Part shown: positions 31,563 to 40,008 of the stretch, piece after piece
Layout of the letters: every line of letters starts with the position of its first letter
How positions within the stretch are numbered: position 1 is the stretch's first letter
Virus record (IMG/VR): IMGVR_UViG_3300044669_000031
Location: 1-44,634 of that record
Strand: one strand, 5' to 3'
Source: a virus
DNA length: 44,634 nt
Notes under the pieces: generated by a model
Told to the model about the DNA's origin: nothing
The model's input: the letters and a program-made list of their open reading frames with translations, nothing else
Databases searched by the model: none
Position numbers and translations under genes: made by a program

Positions 31563-31609
31563 TAAACCTGTGCAATAATGGCCCAAAACATTAAATGGGA
31601 TGATTGGTG

Positions 31610-31897
31610 ATGGGCTTTCAATATTGGCTTGCGGTATGTGGGATTTTCCTGACCGGCCCCTTTGCGTTTGTTCAGTCGATTATTTTTTTGCGACGAGGTG
31701 TCTACACCAAGACATTCAAGGGAACGACGCGAAAGGAGTACATCCATAAAGACAGCAAGCCTATTGAATACTGGTTCAGCGTTATTGCTCAAATGATTAT
31801 TGGCGTTGTAATGATTGGATTTGGATTCTGGTTATTAGATGACCTACCTGCCTTTCATAGTTGGTACACTGAAATCCGCACAATCCTCCCTTTTTGA
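31610..31897 (+). CDS. Small membrane protein (cargo gene)
   Basis: A 95-residue protein with two clear membrane segments (YWLAVCGIFLTGPFAFVQSI and VIAQMIIGVVMIGFGFWLL) separated by a basic loop. It is AT-rich and followed by its own terminator, which marks it as an inserted cargo gene among head and tail genes. ATG 31610 is preferred. It could be a superinfection-exclusion protein, but nothing in the sequence proves this. Confidence 0.65.
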   Translation: MGFQYWLAVCGIFLTGPFAFVQSIIFLRRGVYTKTFKGTTRKEYIHKDSKPIEYWFSVIAQMIIGVVMIGFGFWLLDDLPAFHSWYTEIRTILPF

Positions 31898-31917
31898 GTC
31901 ACCATTAAATGATACCA

Positions 31918-31941
31918 AACCTCGCTCAGGCGGGGTTTTTT
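31918..31941 (+). terminator. Intrinsic terminator, rightward
   Basis: CCTCGC / GCGGGG (one wobble) with loop TCAG followed by six T, after the small membrane-protein gene. Confidence 0.8.
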
Positions 31942-31958
31942 ATTGCCTGGAGAGATCT

Positions 31959-32327
31959 ATGGGCATCAAAGTGCGTGGCGTTAAGCAGTCGAAAGCTGGG
32001 CTCAACCGCATCATCAACGATGTGAAAGGGAGAAAGGTTGTCAGGGCGCTACAGTCAGCAATGATAATCAGCAGCTCCCAGGCCGCGCTTTACACGCCGA
32101 TCGATACCTCTACGCTGTTGAATAGCCAGTATCGTGAGTTGATAAACAACGGCGTTCGACTAACCGGTCGAGTGGGATACTCCGCGAACTATGCCGTATT
32201 CGTTCATGACCCGAATGTGCCGCAAACCTTCCGCCGGGCTACCGCGCAGAAAGAGTTCCTCACCAAAGGCTTTGAAGACACCCGCCGCCAGATTGATGCC
32301 GTAATGCGCAAGGAGCTTTCAGTATGA
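31959..32327 (+). CDS. Tail-completion protein (HK97 gp10-like)
   Basis: A 122-residue protein starting MGIKVRGVKQSKAGLNRIIN, with AALYTPIDTSTLLNSQYREL and VGYSANYAVFVHD. This is the pattern of the HK97 gp10-like family, which helps to complete the tail end that joins the head. ATG 31959 has GGAG upstream; the longer frame from 31839 runs through the terminator and is rejected. It overlaps the next gene by 4 nt. Confidence 0.85.
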   Translation: MGIKVRGVKQSKAGLNRIINDVKGRKVVRALQSAMIISSSQAALYTPIDTSTLLNSQYRELINNGVRLTGRVGYSANYAVFVHDPNVPQTFRRATAQKEFLTKGFEDTRRQIDAVMRKELSV

Positions 32328-32707
32328 CGCCTGCCATGTATGAGCGCGTGCGTAACTACTTCGTTGATGCCGGGCTTACCACTGGCTTCATTGTTCAGTT
32401 GCTGGCTTGGGACGACACAACGAAGTTAACCGACGCATTCATCGTTTTCCGGCCTAACGGCGGCACCGACATCAGGAATGACCTCGGATCTGACCACTAC
32501 GTGCTGGTGGATGTCATTTCCGCCAAGGATAAGCGTCGCGCAGCTGCTGAGAAGGCTCAGGAACTCATCAATTATGTCGAACAGAACGACATTAACGACG
32601 AATGCCTTGGCCTTATTCAAAACCTCGGAAACATGCCTGCACCTATCCTGACCGAAGAGGGCCGTCTGGTCTTCCGGCTCCAGTTCATGTGCGTCTACGG
32701 CGAATAA
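32324..32707 (+). CDS. Tail terminator-like protein
   Basis: A 127-residue protein (MTPAMYERVRNYFVDAGLTT..., ending FRLQFMCVYGE). Position between the gp10-like gene and the tail tube gene and the alpha/beta look (FIVFRPNGGTDIRNDLGSDH) match tail terminator proteins of the lambda gpU kind. Overlaps the upstream gene (ATGA). Confidence 0.7.
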   Translation: MTPAMYERVRNYFVDAGLTTGFIVQLLAWDDTTKLTDAFIVFRPNGGTDIRNDLGSDHYVLVDVISAKDKRRAAAEKAQELINYVEQNDINDECLGLIQNLGNMPAPILTEEGRLVFRLQFMCVYGE

Positions 32708-32726
32708 CCACATTACCAACCCATCA

Positions 32727-32749
32727 GGCTGCCATCCGGCGGCCTTTTT
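32727..32749 (+). terminator. Intrinsic terminator before the tail tube gene
   Basis: GGCTGCC / GGCGGCC with loop ATCC and five T. Confidence 0.75.
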
Positions 32750-32764
32750 ATTTGAGAGGTACAC

Positions 32765-33520
32765 ATGCAAGGCTGTGCTAATGATTTTGGCAAGCTGATC
32801 GGGAAAGTAGCTGTGCTACGCATGGCCTTTGGCTGCCCCGACGCAGTGCCAGCGCTTTCTGAGTGGAAGCGTCTCGGCGCTATGACGACCAAGGGTATCG
32901 ACTATTCGATGAACACCATCAACTCCGAGGCAGATGATGCTAAAGGGCTGGTGGAGAACCTGGTCAACAACATGGATCTGACGATCTCCGGTGAAGGGGA
33001 GTTTCGTAAGTCTGACAAAGATAACGAGATCGGCGCGTGGCGCCTGTCGAAGTACATCTTTGACGAAGTTCAGGCGGGACGTCAGCCTAACCTGTGGGTA
33101 CGTTTCGACTTCGCGGGTGAGAACGCCGGTACTTACATCCAGGGTTACATGAACACCACTTCATGGTCTGGTGACTTCGGTACCAACGATATCTCCACCT
33201 TCTCAGGCGAGTGGAAGGTCTACGACGCCGACACAGTTGTGTTTGAGGTCGCTGACTCCATCGCGGCCACAGGCGTTGAGGTTACCCCTGCAACTGCCTC
33301 TCTGGTTGTCGGGGCAACCCAGCAACTGAGTGGCGCAGTTCAGCCAACCGATGCAACTAACAAGGCCATCACCTGGACTACTTCGGCGGCGTCTATCGCA
33401 ACCGTCAGTTCAACCGGTCTGGTAACGGCCGTTGCCGCCGGCACCGCGACTATTACGGCTACAACCGCAGATGGTAACTTCACCGATACCTGCGCTGTTA
33501 CCGTGACAGCCGCGCCGTAA
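32765..33520 (+). CDS. Major tail (tube) protein with Ig-like domain
   Basis: A 251-residue protein that should form the tail tube. The N-terminal 165 residues (ALSEWKRLGAMTTKGIDYSM, ENLVNNMDLTISGEGEF, then TYIQGYMNTTSWSGDFGTND) are the tube domain. The last 85 residues are a bacterial Ig-like (BIG2) domain: TGVEVTPATASLVVGATQQL, WTTSAASIATVSSTGLVTAV, then GTATITATTADG. Such domains decorate the outside of tails in lambda-like phages and may bind carbohydrates. Confidence 0.9.
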   Translation: MQGCANDFGKLIGKVAVLRMAFGCPDAVPALSEWKRLGAMTTKGIDYSMNTINSEADDAKGLVENLVNNMDLTISGEGEFRKSDKDNEIGAWRLSKYIFDEVQAGRQPNLWVRFDFAGENAGTYIQGYMNTTSWSGDFGTNDISTFSGEWKVYDADTVVFEVADSIAATGVEVTPATASLVVGATQQLSGAVQPTDATNKAITWTTSAASIATVSSTGLVTAVAAGTATITATTADGNFTDTCAVTVTAAP

Positions 33521-33570
33521 TCACTACAAAGGGCGGCGTGCTGCCCTTGATACTGGTTATGGAGAACGAT

Positions 33571-34314
33571 ATGACGCCTTTGAAAGAGATTGGAGAGTGC
33601 CTGATTGGTGCTGGCGAGCGGGAATTTTTCTTCCGTCCATCGTTCCGTAACATGACGCGGATCGGTGAGCCAGAGCATATCGTCCGCACTTTCTATGCGC
33701 TGTTTAATGACGACGTAGCGAAGATGCTTGAGGCGGCGCGAGATATTCACAGTGCGATACCAGAGCATCAGCGCAGATTTTACGCCCACTATTTCGGTGA
33801 CGTTTCGCTGCCACGCTGGGCACTTGAAGCAGCAGGATCTTCCGCGTTTGTGCGCGAAGCATTGCTCTCGGCCATTAACGTCATTCAGTCCTGCTGTGAC
33901 GAGGACGTTTCTGAACTGACTGGATGGCATGAGCCTTCACGTACTGGCAGGCGCACATTCGTATGGCACCGCGCCGCGCTTCCGCCGGAGAACCTTATCT
34001 TGATAGCTCAGTCACTGATCATGCATGGTATTATCGGTCGGGCCAGGGTTAGAAAACTGCAGAAGCACGAAAGCAAGGAAACGACGCCGGAGTTTCATGC
34101 GACTGAATACATCATGGCAGCGAGAAACCATTTCGGGATCAGCAGGGAAGAGGCTGAAAACCTTACCATGACCGAATTTGCCATGATGCTTAACGCCAAA
34201 TACCCTGACCAAAAAGGCTTCACCAGGGAAGAGTACGACGCCGTTATGGACGATGACGATCGCCGTTGGCAGGAAATGATTGAGCGCGAAAAATCAGCAA
34301 AGAAAGTAGTCTGA
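33571..34314 (+). CDS. Tail assembly chaperone-like protein
   Basis: A 247-residue protein between the tail tube and tape-measure genes, the usual place of tail assembly chaperones. It starts MTPLKEIGECLIGAGEREFF; I chose ATG 33571 because GGAG lies 6 nt upstream, and ATG 33559 is an alternative. The central Cys pair (IQSCCDEDV) and the acidic, charged C-terminus (AVMDDDDRRWQEMIEREKS) are notable. From memory it belongs to a DUF6246-like group. No programmed frameshift site was identified. Confidence 0.7.
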   Translation: MTPLKEIGECLIGAGEREFFFRPSFRNMTRIGEPEHIVRTFYALFNDDVAKMLEAARDIHSAIPEHQRRFYAHYFGDVSLPRWALEAAGSSAFVREALLSAINVIQSCCDEDVSELTGWHEPSRTGRRTFVWHRAALPPENLILIAQSLIMHGIIGRARVRKLQKHESKETTPEFHATEYIMAARNHFGISREEAENLTMTEFAMMLNAKYPDQKGFTREEYDAVMDDDDRRWQEMIEREKSAKKVV

Positions 34315-34386
34315 GTTAATAATGGATGTACCGTAATCGCCTGACCGGGCGTAATATGGCTCGACAATAAAACTCAGGGGATAAGA

Positions 34387-34761
34387 GTGAAAAAAATACT
34401 TTTGGCTTTGGCGATTCCATTGGTTCTGGCTGGCTGTAAGCCTGGCGAGGAAAAGGCAATTTCTCTGGCGCAATCTGAAGTTTCAGCCAATCTACTGGAT
34501 CCTGGCAGCGCACAATTCCGCAACGTGAAAGTTGTGAAGATGACGGACGCTGATGATGGCCGCGTCATTGCTGTAGTTTGCGGCGAGATTAACGGTAAGA
34601 ACGGTTTCGGGGCCTATGCGGGGTTTCATCCATTCTTCGTTGAACTGAACATGAAATCGAAAGGGATGTTCTCGAAAGGTGTTGATTACACGCTTGGCGA
34701 ACATTTCCTGAGTTCGCGTGACACTCCGCCACCGCCAGCCTACACCGAGCGATGCCAATAA
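34387..34761 (+). CDS. Lipoprotein (cargo gene)
   Basis: A 124-residue lipoprotein with signal peptide and lipobox LAGC (Cys about residue 17). The mature part contains NLLDPGSAQFRNVKVVK and VVCGEINGKNGFGAYAGFHP, a pattern seen in many uncharacterised enteric and phage proteins, and a Pro-rich end (DTPPPPAYTERC). It has its own terminator and sits between tail genes. A surface or exclusion role is possible but unproved. Confidence 0.75.
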   Translation: MKKILLALAIPLVLAGCKPGEEKAISLAQSEVSANLLDPGSAQFRNVKVVKMTDADDGRVIAVVCGEINGKNGFGAYAGFHPFFVELNMKSKGMFSKGVDYTLGEHFLSSRDTPPPPAYTERCQ

Positions 34762-34776
34762 ACGACACGAATAACT

Positions 34777-34802
34777 AACCCACCTCTCGGTGGGTTTTTT
34801 TA
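34777..34802 (+). terminator. Intrinsic terminator after the lipoprotein gene
   Basis: AACCCACC / GGTGGGTT with loop TCTC and a run of T, 16 bp after the lipoprotein stop. Confidence 0.85.
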
Positions 34803-34818
34803 TGCCCGGAGAAAACTG

Positions 34819-35229
34819 ATGTCTGAGAAAGCAGGCGAGATTTATTACGACATCGAGGCCGATGTTTCTGGCTTGCTGAAGGCGCAGGGAAAGGCCAATA
34901 AGTCACTCGACTCTATCGGCAACTCTGCAACCAGCGCCGCTAAAAAGATGGATGAGTTGCAGACGAACATTAACCGCGTGTCGTCGGACATCAAAGCGCT
35001 AATGAAACAGTGGAAGGGGGCGGCCAGGCTGACGGCTATCACGGCCACCCGGCAGATCTTCGACAGCGGCGATGTGTCGGTGCCGATTAAGTCCTGGCAG
35101 TTATACGTCAAGACGGTGGACATCGACGCCGATTCAGCGTCGGTAACCCTTTCTGTCACCAACCCGCTGAACAACAACATCGGAAGGCTTTATGACCCAA
35201 CGGAATACACCGGCCTGCAGTACCTCTGA
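34819..35229 (+). pseudogene. Tape-measure N-terminus fused to another tail protein (internal deletion)
   Basis: The 136-residue frame is a hybrid. Residues 1 to about 60 (GEIYYDIEADVSGLLKAQGK, SLDSIGNSATSAAKKMDELQ) are the N-terminus of a tape-measure protein, normally 700-1100 residues long. From about residue 68 (ARLTAITATRQIFDSG, then SWQLYVKTVDIDADSASVTL, LNNNIGRLYDPTEYTGLQYL) the sequence changes to a beta-rich C-terminus like that of the minor tail protein encoded before the NlpC/P60 gene. An in-frame deletion of several kilobases with its junction near 35000-35030 would explain this and would remove the tape-measure body and one or more minor tail genes. No normal tail is expected. 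Confidence 0.75.
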
Positions 35230-35608
35230 TTTTATCAGCAGGATGATCGGCGTGCCGTGGGCTAACAGGGCCTGTTCGTTCGAAAAGGTGGATTGCTGGG
35301 GGCTGGTGGTGCTGTATTACCGGCACTCTCTCGGAATTGAACTGCACCAGACACCGGACTACGAAGCCGGGGCTGACTTCTTCACCTGCTATCAGGGTGA
35401 CGTCGTTTTCTGGCGGAAGGTCGACAAACCGGTCGATGGCGGGATATTCGTAGGGTACCGCGGCGCGCAGCCGGCACACGTTGGCCTGGTACTGAACCGG
35501 CAGGCGCTGCACTCGCGCGGCGAGAACGGAAGCGTTCGCATGGACTCGTTGTTGGTCATTCAGCGAGCATTCACCAAAGTGGAGTTTTTCGAATATGGCG
35601 CTGGTTGA
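35192..35608 (+). CDS. NlpC/P60 tail peptidase (lambda K-like)
   Basis: A 138-residue cysteine peptidase of the NlpC/P60 fold, part of the tail tip in lambda-like phages and thought to cut peptidoglycan during DNA entry. The catalytic Cys is in FEKVDCWGLVVLYY (about 33) and the His in QPAHVGLVLN (about 94). It overlaps the upstream hybrid gene by 38 nt and the tip gene by 14 nt, so its own 5' end looks intact despite the nearby deletion. Confidence 0.88.
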   Translation: MTQRNTPACSTSDFISRMIGVPWANRACSFEKVDCWGLVVLYYRHSLGIELHQTPDYEAGADFFTCYQGDVVFWRKVDKPVDGGIFVGYRGAQPAHVGLVLNRQALHSRGENGSVRMDSLLVIQRAFTKVEFFEYGAG

Positions 35609-38072
35609 GATATCGAACTTTCCAGGAAAGCCTAAGCTGCGTTGCAGGGTGCCAAACGGCACCCTTTTTTATGACTGGCTGTCGGTCAATGACGCTACCT
35701 TTCACCGTGACCTGCTGATCGTCCGCAATGGCGTTAAGCTGGGCGACGATGACGAACTGGCGTTTAAGCTGAGTGAGCTGGACACCATTCAGATATTTGA
35801 CCAGCCCAAGGGCATCGTTGAAGACATTCTGAGCCCGATCTTTAAAGTCGTCGGGACCGTATTTGCCTTCCTGGCGCCGAAGCCAGCCATCGCAAACACC
35901 GGTGGCAATACCGTCGACTCCCCAAACAATAGCCTGACCGGTCAGACAAACACCGCGCGCGTCTACAAAGCCAAGCCGGATATCTACGGCCAGGTGCGTT
36001 CATTCCCGGATCTGATTCAGGAATCGGTGTTCGAATACGTTCGCCAGGATGCCTTTGACGGCGGCCTGAAGTATGTCACTGAGTGGATGTGCATCGGGAT
36101 AGGCAAGTACGATTATGAGTCCGTACGCTACTCTGAATCGAGCCTTGGCTCGCTTGCCGGTGCTGAATACCAGTTTTATCAGCCTGGCGAGGTCATCCCT
36201 CAGATCGTCGAGGGCTATGGCTTCGATGATGTAGACGGGCAGGAAGTGCCAGGGCAGAACGAAGCAGGTGATTTTCCGATCGAGACGGCGACGGCAAACA
36301 CAGTCGTCAGCGGGACATATTCCGGCGGGCAGATCGCGATGAAAATCGTGAAGCAGGCCGAGTTCGATTACTTCATGGGTCTGGTGCTGCCGCATGCAGT
36401 GACGTTCACCATCAACGTGACGTACAACACGGCATCCGGATCAGTAACGACTGACGCGACATTCTCAGGGACGCTTATCTCCGCGGTAGAAACGAACGAC
36501 GGCGCTGTGGTTAACCCGGTGCGCTGGTACACGTTTACGATGAGCGACCTGCAGGGACCGCAGGACATACCGGCGACGGCCACCATCAACACGACGAAGT
36601 TCATTCTGAACGACAACGAAGCCCTGGTCGTGGGTCCATTCTTCTCACCAGTTGAGTCATCACAGCTCTGGCTGCACACGCAGTCGAGCCTGGGCGGGAA
36701 GAAACAGACTAACTGGAAGGTCGTTATCTGGAAAATCGACGACGATTACAACCAGATCCCCGGCACTACGCAGACGTTTACCTATTACCAGGGAACACCG
36801 CACGACCATACCAGCGAAGTGTTTTACCGCACAGATAAACTGACTCCTGCGGCCGGGTACGGAAAGTACGCGATCAGCTTCCAGCGCACGGATAACTCCA
36901 GCGACGCGTCAGTCCTGAAGGTTGAAGAGATTCACGCTATCAATATCAGGACCAACGTCGTTCATCCGACTGACACGCTGGTAAGAGTAAAAGTCCGGGC
37001 GACAGAGAACGCGCTGGGCAGCCGTGAGCGCAAATATAACGCTCTGGTGACGCGCCACACCATCACGTACAACCTTGACACGCAGACAGTGGATTACACG
37101 CTGCGACCGTCTCGCTCGTTCGCTGATGCGGTGGCGCACACATGGCTGATTATGGGTGAACAGCCGGTAAGCAGCATTGACCTTTACGGGCTGTACTCGA
37201 TCGCCGAAAGCCTGCCGGATGAGCGCCTGGGGTACTTCGATTACACGTTTGACGACGAAAACGACTCGCTAGGCGACCGTGTGCAGGCGATCTGCAATGC
37301 GGCGTCTGTAGTGGCGTACTGGGACGACGGCGTGCTGACGTTTACCCGGGATCAGAAGGTTGATTACCCGGCTGCAGTATTCAACCGGGCAAACATGAAG
37401 ACGGACGAGTACAAAATGACGTACGAGGCCACGCTTCCAGGCGGCTACGACGGTGTGCAGGTCTCCTACGTTCACCCGACAACGAACAACAAGACGTACA
37501 TCAACTACCGCGTGCTGAACGGCGCTATCGTCGAACAGGAAGCGGAAAACCCGAATAAGCTGGAGATCGTCGGATTTCGTAACGAGTACCAGGCGCGGGA
37601 ACGCGCTTTGCGCGAAACGAAGCGACTTATCTACTCCAGGGTGAAGATGAACGCCAAAGTGTTTGAAGATGGCATTATCCAAGTCGGAAGCGTCATTCAG
37701 ATGCCTGATATCTACGACAGCAACCAGCAGCAGGGTTACATCACAGGCCGCTCCGGGAATAACTTCGATACCAGCGAGCCGATCACGTTTGCCGGTTCGA
37801 TGTATGTGCTGGTGACCGATAGTCTGGGTAACCCTACGCTGCGCTATCCGGCCACCGCCCGCGCTGACACGAAGTACGGATTCACCGCGGCTATCCCTAA
37901 CATCCAGCTCAACATATGGAACGGAGACACTGTGCAGCTTCCTTCGCGCTACCTCATTGCGACGGTGGAGGAACTGGACAGCCAACTATGGAAAGTCAGC
38001 AGCATCAAGCCAAACACAGATAACACGGTATCTCTGACTGTCGCGGAGTACAGCGACGCCATCTACCAATAA
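35595..38072 (+). CDS. Tail tip host-specificity protein (J-like)
   Basis: An 825-residue central tail tip protein. The N-terminal 90 residues (NGTLFYDWLSVNDATFHRDL, LSELDTIQIFDQPKGIVEDI) look like the small tail assembly (lambda I-like) domain joined to the start of J. Next come KPDIYGQVRSFPDLIQESVF and a large beta-rich body, then VSYVHPTTNNKTYINYRVLN. It is shorter than lambda J (1132), which suits phages in which a separate tailspike carries receptor binding. A terminator follows. Confidence 0.9.
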   Translation: MALVEISNFPGKPKLRCRVPNGTLFYDWLSVNDATFHRDLLIVRNGVKLGDDDELAFKLSELDTIQIFDQPKGIVEDILSPIFKVVGTVFAFLAPKPAIANTGGNTVDSPNNSLTGQTNTARVYKAKPDIYGQVRSFPDLIQESVFEYVRQDAFDGGLKYVTEWMCIGIGKYDYESVRYSESSLGSLAGAEYQFYQPGEVIPQIVEGYGFDDVDGQEVPGQNEAGDFPIETATANTVVSGTYSGGQIAMKIVKQAEFDYFMGLVLPHAVTFTINVTYNTASGSVTTDATFSGTLISAVETNDGAVVNPVRWYTFTMSDLQGPQDIPATATINTTKFILNDNEALVVGPFFSPVESSQLWLHTQSSLGGKKQTNWKVVIWKIDDDYNQIPGTTQTFTYYQGTPHDHTSEVFYRTDKLTPAAGYGKYAISFQRTDNSSDASVLKVEEIHAINIRTNVVHPTDTLVRVKVRATENALGSRERKYNALVTRHTITYNLDTQTVDYTLRPSRSFADAVAHTWLIMGEQPVSSIDLYGLYSIAESLPDERLGYFDYTFDDENDSLGDRVQAICNAASVVAYWDDGVLTFTRDQKVDYPAAVFNRANMKTDEYKMTYEATLPGGYDGVQVSYVHPTTNNKTYINYRVLNGAIVEQEAENPNKLEIVGFRNEYQARERALRETKRLIYSRVKMNAKVFEDGIIQVGSVIQMPDIYDSNQQQGYITGRSGNNFDTSEPITFAGSMYVLVTDSLGNPTLRYPATARADTKYGFTAAIPNIQLNIWNGDTVQLPSRYLIATVEELDSQLWKVSSIKPNTDNTVSLTVAEYSDAIYQ

Positions 38073-38093
38073 GAACCGTCCCCGACCAACAGA

Positions 38094-38119
38094 ACCCGGC
38101 CACAGTGCCGGGTTTTTTT
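38094..38119 (+). terminator. Intrinsic terminator after the tail tip gene
   Basis: ACCCGGC / GCCGGGT with loop CACAGT and seven T. Confidence 0.85.
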
Positions 38120-38130
38120 ATGGAATCAAT

Positions 38131-40008
38131 ATGGCTACTACACCTACTCAGAATTCGGTTCCGAGCGAATCCCCGCGCGATCTGAAGTTTAACGCCGGGA
38201 AAATTGACGAGTTCGTTACCTCACTGGTACACACTTATGTTGACCGCTTCGGTAATGAGCATTACACCATTGAAGGCCTGCGCTGGCTGGCACAGCAGGC
38301 AATTGCGCAGTATGGATGGATACCTGTAGGCACATTCCAGGCTGGTGCAACATTAACGCTTCCTAATCAGATCCTAAAAGATACAACTGATGGCGAATAT
38401 TACCGCTGGGATGGTTCATTTCTTCCATCAGGTAAGATTGTGCCGAATGGTTCTACGCCTGGATCCACTGGAGGTGTTGGGACAGGAGCATGGCTCAGTG
38501 TTGGAGATTCAACCCTCAGAAGCATGCTGGCAAGCTCAGTAGGTGCTGCGGCTATTGGATCTGCATCCGGCGCAACGGCGCAGGACTATTTTACTGCTGC
38601 TGATTTAAACACTGTTACAGCACTTATATCTTCGAGCCTTCCAGCGCAGATAAAAGTAGTGCGTACATCAGGTTACTACGACATTTTTGGTAAGCGCGAT
38701 ATCTGGGTTCGATCTGCAGAAACGGCAACAGCAAGCCAGACGCCTCTTCAGCTGAACAAGCTTGCGGTCTCTGATGCTACGGGGGCGGTTTGGTATCTTG
38801 ATATTTCCAGCGGAAGAATAACTGTAGAGTCCATTGGTGCGAAAGCTGATGGCGTATTTGATTGTTGGGATTATTTCGAACTATGTCTGAAAAATGGTGA
38901 GCAAGGCACTAACCGTATAGTTACTGGTTACGGTTCTTTGTATTATATTAGTAAACCTTTAATTCTTAACACTGGCCGGCATTTGGAATTCAACGGCGAC
39001 ATCGGTGTTGATGTAATTTATGGAGGTGGAGTTTTAACGGAGGCTGAAGCTCCATCTGCAACCACCCCAGTTGGCATTGGGTATACGTCTGTTTTTGCTG
39101 GTAAAAAAGCTCAGGTGATTGTTGTTCATAAAACAAAAGATTACGCGAGACATTTCTCTATTAAAAACGCTTTTTTTTCGACAAAGTCTGGTGTAACTGC
39201 AGATTATGGTGTGTATTGTCCATTCGGTAATCAATTTGAGTTTGACAGCATTCAATTTGCTAACAACATGATTGGTCTTGATTCTCGGGATCTATATACT
39301 GGAAGTTTTACTGATACATTCTTTTCAGCACCTGGTGGAGTGATGGGAACTGTCGGTTTCAATCTTACTCCAATTGAGAACGGAAGAGGGGCTGGTACTT
39401 CACTGACATTTACACGTGTTGGTATTCTTAATTATAAATTTAGTTATATACTTACTGAACTTAATTATGCAAACTTTCAGAGTTGCTATACCGAGGGTCC
39501 CCTTTCTAGATATTGTGCGAACCTAACCAGATGTAATGGGCTTGTTTTTAATGCCTACGGATGCGAACAGCTAGCTGCCGTTGGTGGGGATGGTAGACTA
39601 TTTGCAATGACCGATTCGCAAGTAACAATCGTTTCTCTCCAAGCCTCTTATAATATCAACTTAAGCGGCACCGTGGGAATAAGTGCGGTGGGCAATTCTC
39701 AGGTAACTATACTTGAGCCGTATTTTGTTACTATTGGCTCTACTTACACCCCTTTCCAGACTGACGGTACCACAAGAATGCAGGTTTTTGGATTTAAATG
39801 GGCTGGAGTTACCCCTGGACCGAACGTGCTGGGGGGGCAGTCAATAATTTTCGGTGAGCCAGGAAGGACCGAGTGCATGAGCATTCCAGGAAACTGGAAC
39901 GGAGGATTCATACGTATTGGATCCGTAAGGTTATGGGACGATGGTGCAGGGCTGAGAATAAAGCGAGGCTCAGACCCTGCAAACATCAGTGATGGAACAT
40001 CATTGTAA
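38131..40008 (+). CDS. Tailspike protein
   Basis: A 625-residue spike that should bind and probably cleave a surface polysaccharide. Residues 1 to about 145 are a conserved adaptor domain (SPRDLKFNAGKIDEFVTSLV, GNEHYTIEGLRWLAQQA, YGWIPVGTFQAGATLTLPNQ) shared by many enteric phage spikes. The rest looks like a right-handed beta-helix beginning at ITVESIGAKADGVFDCWDYF, the usual entry of pectate-lyase-like spikes. Base composition turns AT-rich after the adaptor, a sign that the receptor-binding part was swapped. The last 9 bp overlap the convergent acyltransferase gene. Confidence 0.88.
   Translation: MATTPTQNSVPSESPRDLKFNAGKIDEFVTSLVHTYVDRFGNEHYTIEGLRWLAQQAIAQYGWIPVGTFQAGATLTLPNQILKDTTDGEYYRWDGSFLPSGKIVPNGSTPGSTGGVGTGAWLSVGDSTLRSMLASSVGAAAIGSASGATAQDYFTAADLNTVTALISSSLPAQIKVVRTSGYYDIFGKRDIWVRSAETATASQTPLQLNKLAVSDATGAVWYLDISSGRITVESIGAKADGVFDCWDYFELCLKNGEQGTNRIVTGYGSLYYISKPLILNTGRHLEFNGDIGVDVIYGGGVLTEAEAPSATTPVGIGYTSVFAGKKAQVIVVHKTKDYARHFSIKNAFFSTKSGVTADYGVYCPFGNQFEFDSIQFANNMIGLDSRDLYTGSFTDTFFSAPGGVMGTVGFNLTPIENGRGAGTSLTFTRVGILNYKFSYILTELNYANFQSCYTEGPLSRYCANLTRCNGLVFNAYGCEQLAAVGGDGRLFAMTDSQVTIVSLQASYNINLSGTVGISAVGNSQVTILEPYFVTIGSTYTPFQTDGTTRMQVFGFKWAGVTPGPNVLGGQSIIFGEPGRTECMSIPGNWNGGFIRIGSVRLWDDGAGLRIKRGSDPANISDGTSL

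Noticed and set aside
33340-33930. 196-residue minus-strand frame over the tail tube end and chaperone start
   Set aside because: Antisense to two supported genes and crosses their intergenic ribosome-binding site.
37269-37985. 238-residue minus-strand frame inside the tail tip gene
   Set aside because: Shadow of the GC-rich J-like gene on the opposite strand; composition is atypical, with many Arg, His and Val.
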